A stretch of DNA of 64,000 nucleotides, from NCBI GenBank assembly GCA_015178975.1, contig WHVD01000216.1:1-64000 (forward strand), written 5' to 3'. This DNA is from Hysterangium stoloniferum (Eukaryota > Basidiomycota > Agaricomycetes > Hysterangiales > Hysterangiaceae). The notes beneath the pieces were generated by a model. That model saw nothing but the letters and a program-made list of their open reading frames with translations. It made no database searches and had not been told where the DNA came from. The translations under genes were made by a program, and so were the position numbers. This document shows positions 13,049 through 25,799 of this stretch, piece after piece (positions within the stretch are counted from its first letter, which is position 1; every line of letters starts with the position of its first letter).

Positions 13049-14493
13049 TCATCCAGCCATCAGTTCAGTACAACTGCAATGATTCCTTTGATAGCCGACA
13101 CCCATGGTCAATATGGTCTCTGAGTCATTTGTGTCAGGGATGGACTGGTGTGGTAATTTCATGCACAATGAAAACAATATTCGAAGAGAAATGATTAAAA
13201 ATCGAGCCGAATTCATTGAGTAAGACCTTCCCCCAGCAGCCAATAATTCCTGAGTACTAGATTTTAGGGCATTCCATCTTTCTGATATTTTTTCTGTCAT
13301 TTGAGGTGTTGCATATTCTGGGCTTGCGGAAATGGAGTGGATGCTATCCAGAGTGATGCTGAGCCGTTTGCTGCTTTGGTGGCCCTTATAGCTGGCGAAA
13401 TTATGTGCTTCATGTTCAACTCTATCTCAAGACTTTGAATGACGAGAAAACAAGTTCGATAATTCTCTAGTGTGACAAGTAAATTGGAGTTCATATGAAT
13501 AAATTGTGCCTGCAATTCACAATCAGTAATAATTAGCGAAGTACAGCCCATCGTATTATTGTCTGTCTTATTCAGTGGACTGTTCGCCCCAGGCTCACCA
13601 TTCATCCATTTATGTGGCTGATCGATGTTATCACGGCAAGGTGGTGTGAAGGACTGTGAGTCCTTGCGAATAGTCACATCTGGCGGTGTCTCCTTGGCTG
13701 GTGCCATTGTTGCGCCTGGCTCAGCAGTATTATTTTTGATAAAACGGCCTGGAAGCCTTATAGTTATGTTCCGGGGGGTTATTTGCCAGAAAATGGAGAC
13801 CTAGGTCAAATTCGCCAATGCTACCGACCCATTAGTGCCAGGTGTGATGACTACGCAGAGGAAGGAGCAGGTGACGACAACTAACGTTCAAGAGTCCCAT
13901 AGATCTTCGCTCTGGATAGCATCCACTACACAATGCGCAGCTCGTCAACGACCGGTTTAGCCTTGAGTGTCTTGGGAATTTAGTTTTCGCCGCTCGTTCC
14001 CTGCCACGCCTTTCATTGGTATATTGAAAAAAATCAAGAGGAGGATAAAATCTTTTTCCTTTTTCTTTTGTCCTTTCAGCTTGCTTCGGAGGCATTAATA
14101 GCTGCATAAATATACATCGTTTGAGTTGGGTAGAGAGCGCATACAGTCGCTTCTTATGCTCACTGCAACTCTGGGATGCATTGGTAAGGAAGATTGTGTC
14201 GATGATACCCTTAGCTTTATAGGACTTGTGTTTTGTGACGAATAATTGAATACATTGAAGGAGTGCATATATATATCTCACAGGCAATAAATATTCACAG
14301 ACTGTTTTTGAACGAGTCTGAGACCGGGTCGACCATTGTCGGGCTCAAAGGGCACAATGAAGAGACCGGCCGCGAAGGGGGTGTTAAGATGGCAGAAAAG
14401 AGGCACGTATAAGCATAGCTCAGCATGATGAATCTTGACATACCGGGAGAGCTCCGCCTGCAATAGGTCAAGCTGCCGGTGGGTCACAATCAT
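13049..14493 (-). pseudogene. Unrecognised minus-strand locus, probably decayed
   Basis: Several minus-strand frames follow one another: 14278-14493, 13832-14287, 13297-13707 and 13049-13300. The 13297-13707 frame gives a 136-aa soluble protein with a helix-like stretch from LLVTLENYR to IELNMKHI. I do not recognise a family and could not join the pieces with convincing splice sites. Part of the locus is duplicated in inverted orientation at 12560-12900. It may be one broken gene or two small hypothetical genes. Confidence 0.3.
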
Positions 14494-15268
14494 GGATCTA
14501 CCTTGTCATCGTCGCATGGAAGAGTGATGTCCACGCATTCATAGTGTGAGCCTGGGGCGAAACGTTCCACTCAGATAGACAGACAAGAATATGGCGAGCT
14601 GTAAGTAAGTGTTCCCTGATACGGGATTATATTTTAAAGTCTATTAATATCAACATTGATGGACTCGCCACAATCAAGGTCATTTAAGTTCGACACCTAC
14701 GTACCTCAATAAAATCTACTTTGAGAACTCTAGTCTTGCTCCTTCTCATCCTCGGACGCTCCACAAAAATTCAAGCTGCTTGATATGGCAAGGGAGAATG
14801 AAAAAACTACTATGACTTGTCCTGGGTTTCTCCTCATTGACAGCTTTGATAGCATTGAACAAGAAGCGCAATCTTGCCGATAAAGTTTCAGGTTCACAGT
14901 GCCAACTTGAAAGCAGCAGCCCCGCCGGGAAGCATCACTCTTGATAGCATTTCTATTATCCATGGCAATGTCACTTCTGGAATGTCAGAAGGGCCGTATT
15001 GCTTTCAACTCTGACGCTCAATTCCAGAAATACTGTACTATGGGGTGACTAATGAATAAGCTATTATTAGATGCTGTGTGAGTCTTCGGCAGCCGTGAGA
15101 AAGTAGTAAGGTACCTTAGTGCACTAAAGGCTTTATGGTCCGAAGAGGGTGAGGGGATGTGATTTCCAAGGCAGGGATGACAGGCTGTGAATCCTGTGTA
15201 AGCAGGGCCACAAGGCTGTACCTTGGGTCAATTAACTCTCGACTGACTGCGCCATAAAAGGTCCACCA
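14494..15268. other. No gene recognised
   Basis: Intergenic sequence upstream of the 15.3 kb gene. The minus-strand frame at 14730-14963 lacks family features. Confidence 0.3.
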
Positions 15269-15973
15269 ATGTCTACTTTCAACGAGATGACTCTGGGGAA
15301 TCACGATCTGGAAACGGCTGAGTCCTCCCTTGAAGACGTTGAGGAACTACCACCCGTAGTTTCCCCAGGTGTATTGAGCTCAGCGCAACAGGAACAGATC
15401 AATGAGGCATGGATGAGGAAAAGATTCCGGTTGAAGCTCAGGGAACGATGGAGCTGTAACGAACCAGGTCATGATTTATGTTATCGGACCCCTGATGACG
15501 AGCACTTACAGTTGTCTGCAAACCATATAGAGGTTTGGGTTGACGAGTTGGTAAGTAAAGTATAATGCCATTTCCATGGGATCTGGCTCACATCCGGTAC
15601 ATTTCAGTGTCAAGGAGAAACGAGTTACCATGACCCACCGACTGTTGTTGAGGTGTCGGGGATATTCACCAAGACGACATCCAATCTCAGCCCATATCGC
15701 AGTCATGCTGAGAACTGGGGAATGGACTCACAGTATGTTGGGACATCTTCCAGTATTGAAATTGGCCCCGGGTATTACTGTGGAGTCGGCTTGGAAAGGG
15801 TTGGGATGAAAGTCCTTTACAGTGCAAAGAAAGCTTCGCTGATGGCAAAGCTGAGAATATACCAACAAATCATGAGTGGATACGACGGGGAGTTCAGCAA
15901 GTTTCTTTGCAAGCATCTGACGCTGCCAAGACTGGGAAGACTACTCCAAGAGACTGTCGATTTAATGAGGTAG
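15269..15973 (+). CDS. Hypothetical two-exon protein, 215 aa
   Basis: Exon 1 (15269-15550) and exon 2 (15608-15973) join through a 57-nt GT-AG intron (GTAAGT ... TTTCAG) without changing frame. The first part is acidic (residues 10-40), followed by a basic Arg-rich segment. The C-terminal half has a Gly/Tyr-rich turn (IEIGPGYYCGVG) and a helix. No family was recognised. The same frame stays open behind the stop as far as 16058, so one in-frame stop separates this gene from additional coding-like sequence. It may be the first half of a gene that once continued into the next locus. Confidence 0.45.
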
Positions 15974-16059
15974 GGACAACTCAGCGTCAATGTTGAATAT
16001 ACTCGAAATACCGACGTCTTCGTAGACCCACATATCCACCTCAAATTCAGCAAAGAGTG

Positions 16060-17446
16060 ATGAGGGTTATAAGGAGGTTCCCCGTGTCTTCACGTCGTAT
16101 GCGGCGGGATAGCAAAGGTCACACCGCCCACCTTATGATATCTTTGGCTTCGGCCTTCATTTGCTGCCCCGGCTTCTATAGAGACGCGTCACCTGCGATT
16201 ACGTCATCACTTTACAACGTTTTAGTCAAGTCACCGCTGCACACCAACTTTAATGAGGTTGCATCAACATTTCTCATACACATGGCCCGTTATTTTGTAG
16301 AAGGTAATGATTCCTTTTCCATTTTCGCCGTCTTGGATATGGTGGAAGGGATCTGCCACGTGCGTCAACTATCTGTAGAGGAGCTCACGGCGATCAGACG
16401 TTGCATTGAATTCTGGCTACAAGTGTGCGTCGCGACATCACATCATTTCATCCTGCCACCAAAACCATAACAGAAAATATCACACACAAGAACCTTACTA
16501 TTATAAATATCATATACAGCTTCTCCGATGTTGCATCCATCAAGATGCATGGTTTCGAGATATTGCTGGAGCTGTATTGAAAAATTTATTGGACGCCATC
16601 AACATCAGTATAGCGTCATTGACGCTTCATCTTGATTTCGACACGTTGGACTCGCTGTATTACAGTATTTACTCCTTACGAACCTTCTTCGACGATATCA
16701 TGCTTCTCGTCGATCATATCAATCAGCTAAATGTGATTGCTTCGTTCATTGGGCCCATCGTACGGTACGTTCACTTTATTTTATCTTCCAGCACCGTCTT
16801 ACATCCGTCCATGGAACGTTCCTACCAGTCTGATTCTGACGCACACGAATCCAAGTTGGAATCTCCTGGAGTCTGGTGTGCACATAATCGCGTTGACTCT
16901 AACACTGATAATTGAATCTTCCCACCCCGAATCCGCGTGTACCACAGTGCGCAGCCTCGATACCATCGCAATTCTCGTTTCTCTCCTTCCACATTGTGAC
17001 GCCATGCGCGGCTCGGCCAATGACCAATTCATCAGTAACCTGCTTGAGTATTTAGATCGCAACGTACGTGACTTCCTGTGCGAGGTGGCCACACCTTGCA
17101 CTTGTGTGTCGTGTGTCAGTAGGGTATAATCAGAACCCCACATCAATGTTGGAGGAACATGGTTACCCTGACAAAGGTCTTGGACCATCAATTGGACACA
17201 ATTCTTATTCATTTCTCTTGGACAATCCAGAGACATCCCAACCAAACCCTTTATTCAACTCACTTTGCAGCTGAGGTTGCAGATGTTATAAAGCTGTATG
17301 ATTTGAGCCGAGGTAAGAACGCATATAGTCACTTTGTATTATCCCTGCAAGCTCTGCAGTTGTCCTCATACATGTTGAATACATTTGGGGCCACTAGCCG
17401 TGCCTTGGCTAACATCCGAATCATGAACGACACTCGGTTTAGATAA
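16060..17446 (+). CDS. Hypothetical five-exon helical protein, 375 aa
   Basis: Exons at 16060-16422, 16520-16764, 16829-17063, 17123-17312 and 17352-17446 join by GT-AG introns of 97, 64, 59 and 39 nt, and all phases agree. The protein is rich in Leu, Ile and Ser and reads as consecutive amphipathic helices, comparable to an armadillo/HEAT-like or fungal HET-associated helical protein. No catalytic motif is seen and I do not recognise the family. Consistent splice phases across five exons argue for a real gene. The start is the first ATG of the frame; an upstream exon is possible. Decayed copies of its last exon lie at 18.9-19.2 kb. Confidence 0.5.
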
Positions 17447-17602
17447 GATATAATTGAAAGTCTGAAAACGGCCTCCCCCGTTGCCGTTTCCATACATGTC
17501 TTGTTCAGGCTTCAGGACAGTGTTCAATCGACATGATTGATGATCTGATAGGGAAATATTTTGCAATAAACCGGGGGCTTTCACACTGTGCGAGGCACTG
17601 TG

Positions 17603-18834
17603 TATTAGGTTATGATAACATACCATAAGTATGATATCATAACTCGTCTTGTGATTGCATATTTCGGACCAGTTCATATCATGTGATAGTATATATAGTT
17701 TAGGTTCACTAGATCCGTAGCACGCCATAGTGCACAGACCAGTGCACAGACCATGTATTCTAGTATATAGTTCGTTCCAGATGAGAGTAGAACCTCATCT
17801 GGAAGCCTAGTTATATCACCGGTTTAGTTCTTCACCGCTCCACTCTAAGTAGCTACGCTCCAACAGTCGAGAGTCCTCGTACTGTGATTCCCCAGGCTTG
17901 CAGAATCCAACACTTCCAGATAACCCTTTGTTCCAACCATGTCTTCCGACGTCGCAACATGGCGTAACAAAGTAGAAGCTTTGCTGAGGAAAGCCCCACC
18001 CTCAACCTCGAATCCCGGATTCAACACTGCCATAACGTTGATCTGGACATTCGTAATTGAAGTGGCCACAGCATTAGTCGGTTTCATACAGTCTGTCTCT
18101 GTGCAAACTGTAAATCTTGCGACCGCCAACATATCGCAAGCAAAGCAAGCCTCCGTACCCACTAAGTGTACGAAGTGCTCTGCCAAAGGACATCAAGCTT
18201 CGGCCTGTCGTTCGAAAAATCCCGCGGCTGTTAGACGAAGGATTGCTGCTAACAATAAGCAGCGTAGTCGTGTTGCCACGCTTCCACGTTACACAAACCT
18301 CCCCGCCCAGCCCCATCTCCTTCCTTACCTCGCCCCTCAACCAGACTTCGCACATCTTGCCGAAGCTGCTGAGTTACGACGCAGGACGGCGCAATCAAAA
18401 CGAGACCGGGCCCGTCAGACTAAGGCGAAAGCTACCCTGACTACCCCGGCTAAACCCTCCTCTTCAAAAAGGAAATAACCGTCGTATCTTACGTCTGACA
18501 AACGTGATACTCGATTAGGAGAAGGTATTAGGTTATGATAACATACCATAAGTATGATATCATAACTCGTCTTGTGATTGCATATTTCGGACCGGTTCAT
18601 ATCATGTGATAGTATATATAGTTTAGGTTCACTAGATCCGTAGCACGCCATAGTGCACAGACCAGTGCACAGACCATGTATTCTAGTATATAGTTCGTTC
18701 CAGATGAGAGTAGAACCTCATCTGGAAGCCTAGTTATATCACCGGTTTAGTTCTTCACCGCTCCACTCTAAGTAGCTACGCTCCAACAGTCGAGAGTCCT
18801 CGTACTGTGATTCCCCAGGCTTGCAGAATCCAAC
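17603..18834 (+). mobile_element. Young non-autonomous LTR element (LTR-gag-LTR)
   Basis: Two direct repeats of about 309 bp (17603-17911 and 18526-18834) differ at only one base that I could see. ACTGTG flanks both ends (17597-17602 and 18835-18840). Between them lies one open frame (17939-18478, 179 aa) with a gag-type CCHC zinc knuckle (CTKCSAKGHQASAC) and a Lys/Arg-rich tail. There is no protease, integrase or reverse transcriptase. It looks whole for a non-autonomous element of the kind called TR-GAG in plants. The near-identical LTRs imply a very recent insertion. The exact LTR ends are uncertain by a few bases. Confidence 0.8.
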
Positions 18835-18904
18835 ACTGTGTTGGATGAATTCCTTAAACTACTTTTTCCATTGAAACCTTGTCATTAAAGCTGCCATAGG
18901 TCGA

Positions 18905-19245
18905 GAAAATATAAGAGCGCATACAGTCGCTGTTCACCGCCGCCGCGGGTTCTGCAGCTTGTATCCATTGATGCCATATATGAGTTGAATACCCTTGCGG
19001 GCACCACCAGTGGCTAGACCCGATATCCTATTTATGAACGACAATCATTTAAAAGAGTAGGTTGATTTGAGAATTGTATCAAGCTGCAAAATTTGAGACA
19101 ATGTACAAGCGAAGATACCCCCTTGTAATCCTCACTGCGAGGTTCTCTAGACTGGTGTTGAATTTATTACGAGCACTACCCATGGCTGAAATCAAATCGG
19201 ATGTACTAGCGATAACAGTTTCAACCGAATACCACTAGTCCATCT
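18905..19245 (+). pseudogene. Decayed copies of a terminal exon
   Basis: About 18905-19050 resembles 17312-17446, the last intron and exon of the upstream gene; shared words are CGCATACAGTCGC-like, TTCTGCAG, GTTGAATAC and ATGAACGACA. About 19075-19245 is a third, more diverged version beginning AAGCTGCAAAATTTGAG. Frames are lost. This indicates former tandem copies of the 16-17.4 kb gene. Confidence 0.45.
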
Positions 19246-21319
19246 CAAAGAAGGCGTTATCCTCGTGTCATTTGTTTGAGAGAACAGGAACCCGGGCGAG
19301 GCCATTGGACAACACCATGATCAAAACACCTACACTTCTTCACATATCGTGAACCTTCACCTTGGATAAGAGAAAAGTAACTCACAGTCATGGAGGCAGA
19401 ATCACTTACCAGCTAAGGGGTGAATAATACCCACGACGACCAGCCGTGTGGATCCACGAAAAATCTCGCTTGTGTTGTGTTTCAATATTTCAGTCGCTAG
19501 AATTACATTTCACACCACGAGAATTTGTCTTACTCGCTATCCCGACATTTCCCCTACTGCTCCCAATTATGTTGACTGGATTTCATTCCACCAATTGTCA
19601 TGTTCGACTAATTGTATTTTGAGTAGTAGCGAAATAGCCACTTGTTCGATCCAATATTAAAGAGGGCATCGGCCAGATCTGTGGGCCTCTTTAACGTTGG
19701 AGGATACTGTGAGAGTATCTTGGGGGCTGGAATATTGAAGGAGGGTGATTGGGCCCATTTAAAATGAAGTGAATGGCACGGTATATCAGCTGCAAGCACA
19801 GTGCCAACATTATATCTGGAAATTGACTCTCCGTCTACCTACGCCATGAAAATGTCAGCATACCTCCTACTGAGAATTTACAGAGAAGGTGGATTAGTAT
19901 AGCCTTAAGAACTCTAAAGCTGCTATATTATGTGGTGACAATTCACTAAACTGCTCCTAGCTCTCATGTGTGCACTTCGAAGGAGACAATCTGACGAAGC
20001 GTAAAGAATAGTTTAGGCAATAATCAGGCAACTTGAGGTATCCTAGAGCCTGTATAACTCAAAGCAAAGATATATTTCGTTGTCCGTATTGCGAGATGAG
20101 TACATAGTTAATTTCTTAGGTTGATGGCTGATCGTAACGCTGCACACTTTTAACAGTATCACCGGAGTCCTTAAATATTGCGAGGCATCCCCTCCAGATC
20201 AACAACGGTTTCCTGGAGCCATATGTCACATATGTGGGTTTGTGTTTTCTTTTTGGCTTATGCTTCTTCATCATCTGATCTGATCTCCGGGAGCTAGCTG
20301 TGACTAATATATTACTTCCAGCGTGTCAAATCACAATCTGTCCGCATCCTCGTTTACACACGTGGCTATGGAAATGTTGACAAGCAACGTATCCCCTTCG
20401 ACAACGCCGTTCGCTAGGCCGCTGTCGGCAAATGCGATATCCTCTCCATTGAGCATCTCTACTCATACATGAGATCGTCGCAGTTGGCCCCGGTCTCGAA
20501 CAGCTATTTTCTTTGTCACGCCTCGTTCTATTCAGTGTTTAGCAATGGCCTCAAACTTCCTCTGGCCTTTGGAACCATCCCGCTGATGGTGGCCATGTAG
20601 GCGAACCACCCAACGCCAACACGCCGATCAGGCAGATAAACTACTAAATAGGCCATGATCAACTGCTAAAATTTTTCAATGCCCGATGACCTCCATCTAC
20701 CTTTGGGGGTTATATGAATGCGTTTGATCAGTTTGCGAGTGCGAGGTAATATAAGTTTTTGGGTACAGTTTTAACCGTGGATAAGGGATTTAACCAAAGG
20801 CTGTAACGATGATTTCTAGACTTGAGACTTGCACATCAGAAATTTGGAGATCTATAGCCAGTGTAGATAGTTCAGCTATGTAGATTACCCAGAATCCTCT
20901 GTAAAACAAGGAATTATGGGTAGTCTATCCCACTGACATGCGTTATGTAGGACTAAAATAAACTTGAAGAGAAACAACTTGGATCCGAGCTGCCTTTGAC
21001 TTGCTTACGTTGGAAATCTGTTGCACCATTTTGGTTTTCAGGACGAACAGCGAACGATTGAGATCAACCCTGGGGACCCCTTCGATTTGGCAGACGATGG
21101 ATATAAATTCACAAGTACCATATATACCCGAAGTATAACGTGCGGACTAAGTCACGGCCAGCGTACCAATGGAGAGGGGGTTGTAGACAAGGGTGAGGTA
21201 CTGAGCCTATGAAAGAGAAAATGGCATAGGAACATGACGACATAAAGGAAAGCGACCATGGTGAATCAAAATGACAAAATGAGCTGCATGTAAATATGAC
21301 AGTTCTAGTCGGTGACAGC
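19246..21319. other. No gene recognised
   Basis: About 2 kb without a convincing coding frame on either strand. Short frames such as 19448-19660 lack family features. Confidence 0.35.
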
Positions 21320-22523
21320 CTACGCATAAGAGCGTCCACTGGAATATCCTTGAAGACTCTTGTTCTTATTCCTTTCCTCTTCGTAAGCCCTTTTAAATGC
21401 GATATATTCCTCCTCAATCCTCTTCTTCTCCTTCCTTTCATTCTCGGCCATCTGCTCGGATAAGTCATCGATTATCCAACAATGTATCATAATACGTACC
21501 TCCTCGAGCCTCTTGTTCTCCTCCTTGAGCCTCTCGTTCTCCTTCCTTCTCTCTTCGGAATTCTTTATTGCTTCCTGAATACATGATGAGATGAGTACTT
21601 GATTATTATAGACTGTTCCCAATACTCACCACCTCTAAAGATTTACGCTCCCTATATTGCCGAATTCTTGCGTTTTCCACTACCCACGCTTTTTCAAATG
21701 GTTGTAACATGTCCTCAGGCTTGCGGCCTTGTGTACCCATGGGGATCGTTTGGCGATAAGGCAAGATAGGAAGTTGACAAGTACCCAACTTCCTCTTCGA
21801 AGGTTTAGCAACAGTTCTGACATGTGTGTGCGATTGAACAGTTCGGTAAACACATGCGGCAAACCAATAGCATTGGTTTGGTATTATGGTGTAGTCGACG
21901 GCTTGGAGACGGACGACTTTGACCAAAGTAACGAGCTTTGATAGAGTGAATGGCTCTCTAATGCCCCTCAGATCCAATGATTCGAGTGTCTCAAACTCCC
22001 GCCATGGCTCGAGGAAGGCAGTGGTACCGTCAGGAGAAAATTGGAGCTCGTCTGAGGCGTCCTGGGAAGACGATGAGATGGAAATGTCGACGGATATATC
22101 GGTCAAAGAACGAGGCGGGGACTTTCTGCTTGTTTTCGGGGATCCTATGTCAATTTTGGAAGCACTTTCCGGAGACAAGTCACTAAGAGGGAAATTGGAG
22201 GTATGAGGAACAGTGGTGGGAAGGTTAGACACAGGATGTTCTTCGTTCTTCTCCTTCCTAAGTCGTTCCACCACGACATAAGATCTTCTAGGAGTTCGCT
22301 GGGGTCCTTCGGTTTGTTCAATGAGATGACATAAAAGAAATTCGTGTTCCGGGTAGCGCAACATCTTGTTAAACTCGACGCGCTCTACTGTAATCTTGTC
22401 AGGGTTCTTGTCCATCGTCACGCAGCTGGAGGCATCTATGATTGGAATCTTAGTCGCCTTCCGAGTATCAGCGAAGGTGCCATTCTCCCTGTGAAACAGG
22501 AATTTGCTATTTTCATTGCTCAT
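21320..22523 (-). CDS. Conserved hypothetical Agaricomycete protein, 366 aa, coiled-coil tail
   Basis: Exons run 22523-21630, 21574-21500 and 21451-21320, with GT-AG introns of 55 and 48 nt. All phases fit, giving 1101 nt. The N-terminal half has a Ser/Pro-rich linker (residues 100-165). A conserved core then follows with the landmarks LDLRGIREPFTLSKLVTLV and IPNQCYWFAACVY. The C-terminus is a long charged coiled coil rich in Glu, Lys and Arg. I know the NQCYWFA-type core as a lineage-specific family of unknown function in Agaricomycetes. The start at 22523 (MSNENS) was chosen as the first ATG after a possible upstream splice acceptor. The 5' two thirds and the promoter are duplicated at 29.1-30.2 kb. 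Confidence 0.75.
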
Positions 22524-22926
22524 GATGTAGTGGCGTAGATAAACAGCGAACTGGTAGCTGAAACGAAGGAGATACGTTAACATTATCGGAGTGCCTGTTC
22601 AGTGTTAAATAGTAAGTAGATATTCAAACACGAGGTTTTATTTTACTATGGACAAAGTCCAAGTTTTCGAAATGCGAAGAGGGAAACGTGACGTCGAGCC
22701 TCGAGGCGAATGACACTTGGTACACAGGATTTGGGAAGCAAGTAGTAAAGACGCCCGGCTACTTGACACGAGGTTTTGGCAACCTTGGCGATATGTACCA
22801 ACTGTGGCCAATAGATAAGTTATCAAAATGAGTGTTAATCTAAAGGTGCGTTTGAAAATAACACAGCCCGCAAATCGAGACAGGGCCGTGTTTCCGTGTA
22901 TCGGGGCAAACGCGGGTGATAGAACG
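21785..22926 (-). repeat. Segmental duplication unit, copy 1 (partner 29082-30239)
   Basis: This block covers the promoter and most of exon 1 of the 21.3-22.5 kb gene. It is nearly identical to 29082-30239 over about 1.15 kb. Homology stops at CCAACTTCCTC on one side and at GGTGATAGA on the other. Confidence 0.85.
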
Positions 22927-25790
22927 TGCCATTAATTCGTAGGTTTCTTACTCCAATCGCATTAGATGCTTCACATTCCCATCTTTTAATTGAAACGTCT
23001 ATTGCAGTAGCACTGACATAAATTGTATTTGGCCGCACAAATATCTTATGATTTGTTTCTATGCATATCATATCACACGTTGATTCGATTTACACAAACC
23101 CAGGCATTCCGGACCGGACTTGCCTTAATAGTCAAGTATAAAAGCATTAGGTATCCATGGTTATTAGATTGATTATAGAGGTATCGTGAAGTTGTCATTG
23201 ACACATGAAGCTGATACCCTATAGCTTTAGACGGACTCGGAATGCCCATAACGTCGTAACCCTTACTAGTTTCGCACTTCAATGTATGTCTTGTGTACAA
23301 AGGGACTTTAAGGGCTGACTGACCATGATTCCAATAGAATATATGTATTTTGTGCCGAAATCAAAGTGCAATCATATGTCTTTCATCAAGGACTTTTCTT
23401 GGGCGTGGCGCCAACATGCATCTTCATACGTGGATTTTACATTCCGAGTCTCATGCATTTCCAAGGTCACAGGAAAGAAAAATGCATTGAAAGCATGTTA
23501 ATCGTCTATATTATGCGACCTTTTCTTACAATATACAATACTTCTTCAGGCAACATCACAGCCTCGCGGTTACCTCGGTCATTGCATCTCTTTCAATAAG
23601 TGACATTCTTGCCGTTCATTTCGAATGTTAATCCGACATATTACTTCCATACGATCTTAGTGGACTGTGTCGGAGTGCCGGTACCGCTCTTTCCCTTCCC
23701 GCAGCATTCTCTGATTGAGGAATGTCCTTACTAGATATTCCGCGGCGATTAAAGTCACATTTACAACAGCTACGCAATAATATCTCCCTGGCACCTCACC
23801 TATACATCCCCTGAAAGAATCAGTGAGATCGTGCAGCTTAGACCAATTATTGAGTGTAATATTCTATAAGGTGATTTCTCACCTTTGATTGTTCAGCTTG
23901 AAACGATCGATGGACTATCCCGCACCCACAGCCCCGCATTGCAAGGACAGACGTATTACCTTCAACAGGCCAACATTTTGTCGATATTTTCAAATGTGGA
24001 TACAACATGCTGATTCCACGAGACTTTAGTGTGTTGTGAAGTGCCAGTGTCACTCCATTCACTTCTCGGCACATAATCTGACCGAGGAATACACTTAAAT
24101 TCGTCCCAAAGTCAACTATTTACAAATTACTACGCGAATAACATGTATTGATCTAAATCTTCAAGACCCGTATTTCTTGACAACTCAGTTATGCATTCGA
24201 CTGCCGAAATCTTAAAGGATGCCTACAATCACATCATCCTCGGAGGTTTAGATAATCTAATGCCGAGGCTTTAATACTAACTTACACTACAGGCATTGTT
24301 TTTTATGAATAATCTGTATATTATCTTAGATAATACTATTATATGTACTTAGTTCTTTGCGATCGTCTTTTTTTTTTTTTTTCATTTGTGTCTGCAATCG
24401 AATCTTAATAACTGCTGTCCCCTATTGGTGACACTCTGTGTTATTCCATTGATTAGACAAATAACTAAGCGTGATTTCCCATAAGTGGACTTTTAGCTGT
24501 GATTCCTTGAATTGAATCGATCGATCGCCTATTCCTAACAGGAGCAAGATCAAACCTAGAAGTTGGAATCTCTCAAGTATCCCTAGATTCTATACTATGG
24601 TCCATCTCTTCCTTCTGTCAATGTGGCTCATATTTGTATCCAGACATTCCGGAGGTGAGACAAAAATGAGATGGGCCATGCTGCATGTGGTGCGTGAGGT
24701 GAAGGAAGCAAATAATAGCGACAGGGTCGGACAGGCACAAATTAAACTGTTCTAGCATCGGATGTGAAACATCGCCTCTGTCGTTGAATCTATTCTATGA
24801 TCTGCTTGTCCTGAACAGCATGGTGCGTAGTACAATGATGGATGATGTCTTGAAAAACCATTGAATGCAGGAAACCTCATTGCAAGGTGCTAAAAAAGCC
24901 TCACAGCATGAGGACCGGCAGTGCGTTTCAACTACTATTGGGGGTTAAGATAAACTAACATAGACAACATCCAAAAAGGTTGTAGAAGGCGGTCGTTATG
25001 CTACAGATGGCTCAGGCCATAATCAGGTTCTTACATAACGCCCTCACGTATTACCCGCTATCGATTCAAACACACGTTTTGGAGCATGTCGAGACTGGAG
25101 CTCTGACGGAAACGCATCAGGTCAGTTGACAATAATGAATTCTTCTTAGTAGAATTCGCAATCACTAATGCAACTCTGACTCGTCGGTAGCGTCAAACAA
25201 ATCTGGAAATGTACCCAGCGCCCCACACTCCACAATGCGAATTAGGTGCACCCCATGTACCACTTGATCAAGGGAGCAGTGCCAGGGAGATAATCGCATG
25301 TGTTTCTTAGCTTTGATACCCTATGACTTGCTAAGCACTTTACAACCGGTCTTAAATGGTGGGGACATTTGGTCTCAAACCCCGTCATGCAGAAATACCA
25401 AGTATAATTAACCTTTAAGCAGTCTAAATACGACCCCATAACAGGTTCTCCTCCTTCACTAGTAATATCTTTTGTAAGCGCGAAATCTCTAGATATGAGT
25501 TCTATTACTTCGTATTATTTTCACACTAGTACAATTCATCTAGCGCTTATGCTGTACATTGTAAGAAGCGATGAACGCAGAAAAGTAGAACAATTTTGCC
25601 TCTCATTGAGTTATTTAACACGTGCCCAGAACCTCAATTGAATTTCCCTTATTGTTGTTGAGGATGGTTCTTTGCCAATTATCCCCGTCAATCCCATAAG
25701 TATATACTCTTAATCATGTTTTGAATGAAATGCACATTAAAGTTCGTTGAGATAGTCCTGAAAATTCTACCAGTGCTCGCCGAGCCCCAA
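22927..25790. other. Gene-poor stretch, no gene recognised
   Basis: Almost 3 kb of AT-rich sequence with only short unsupported frames. A run of 15 T lies at about 24368-24382. Confidence 0.4.
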
Positions 25791-25799
25791 ACAACCTTA

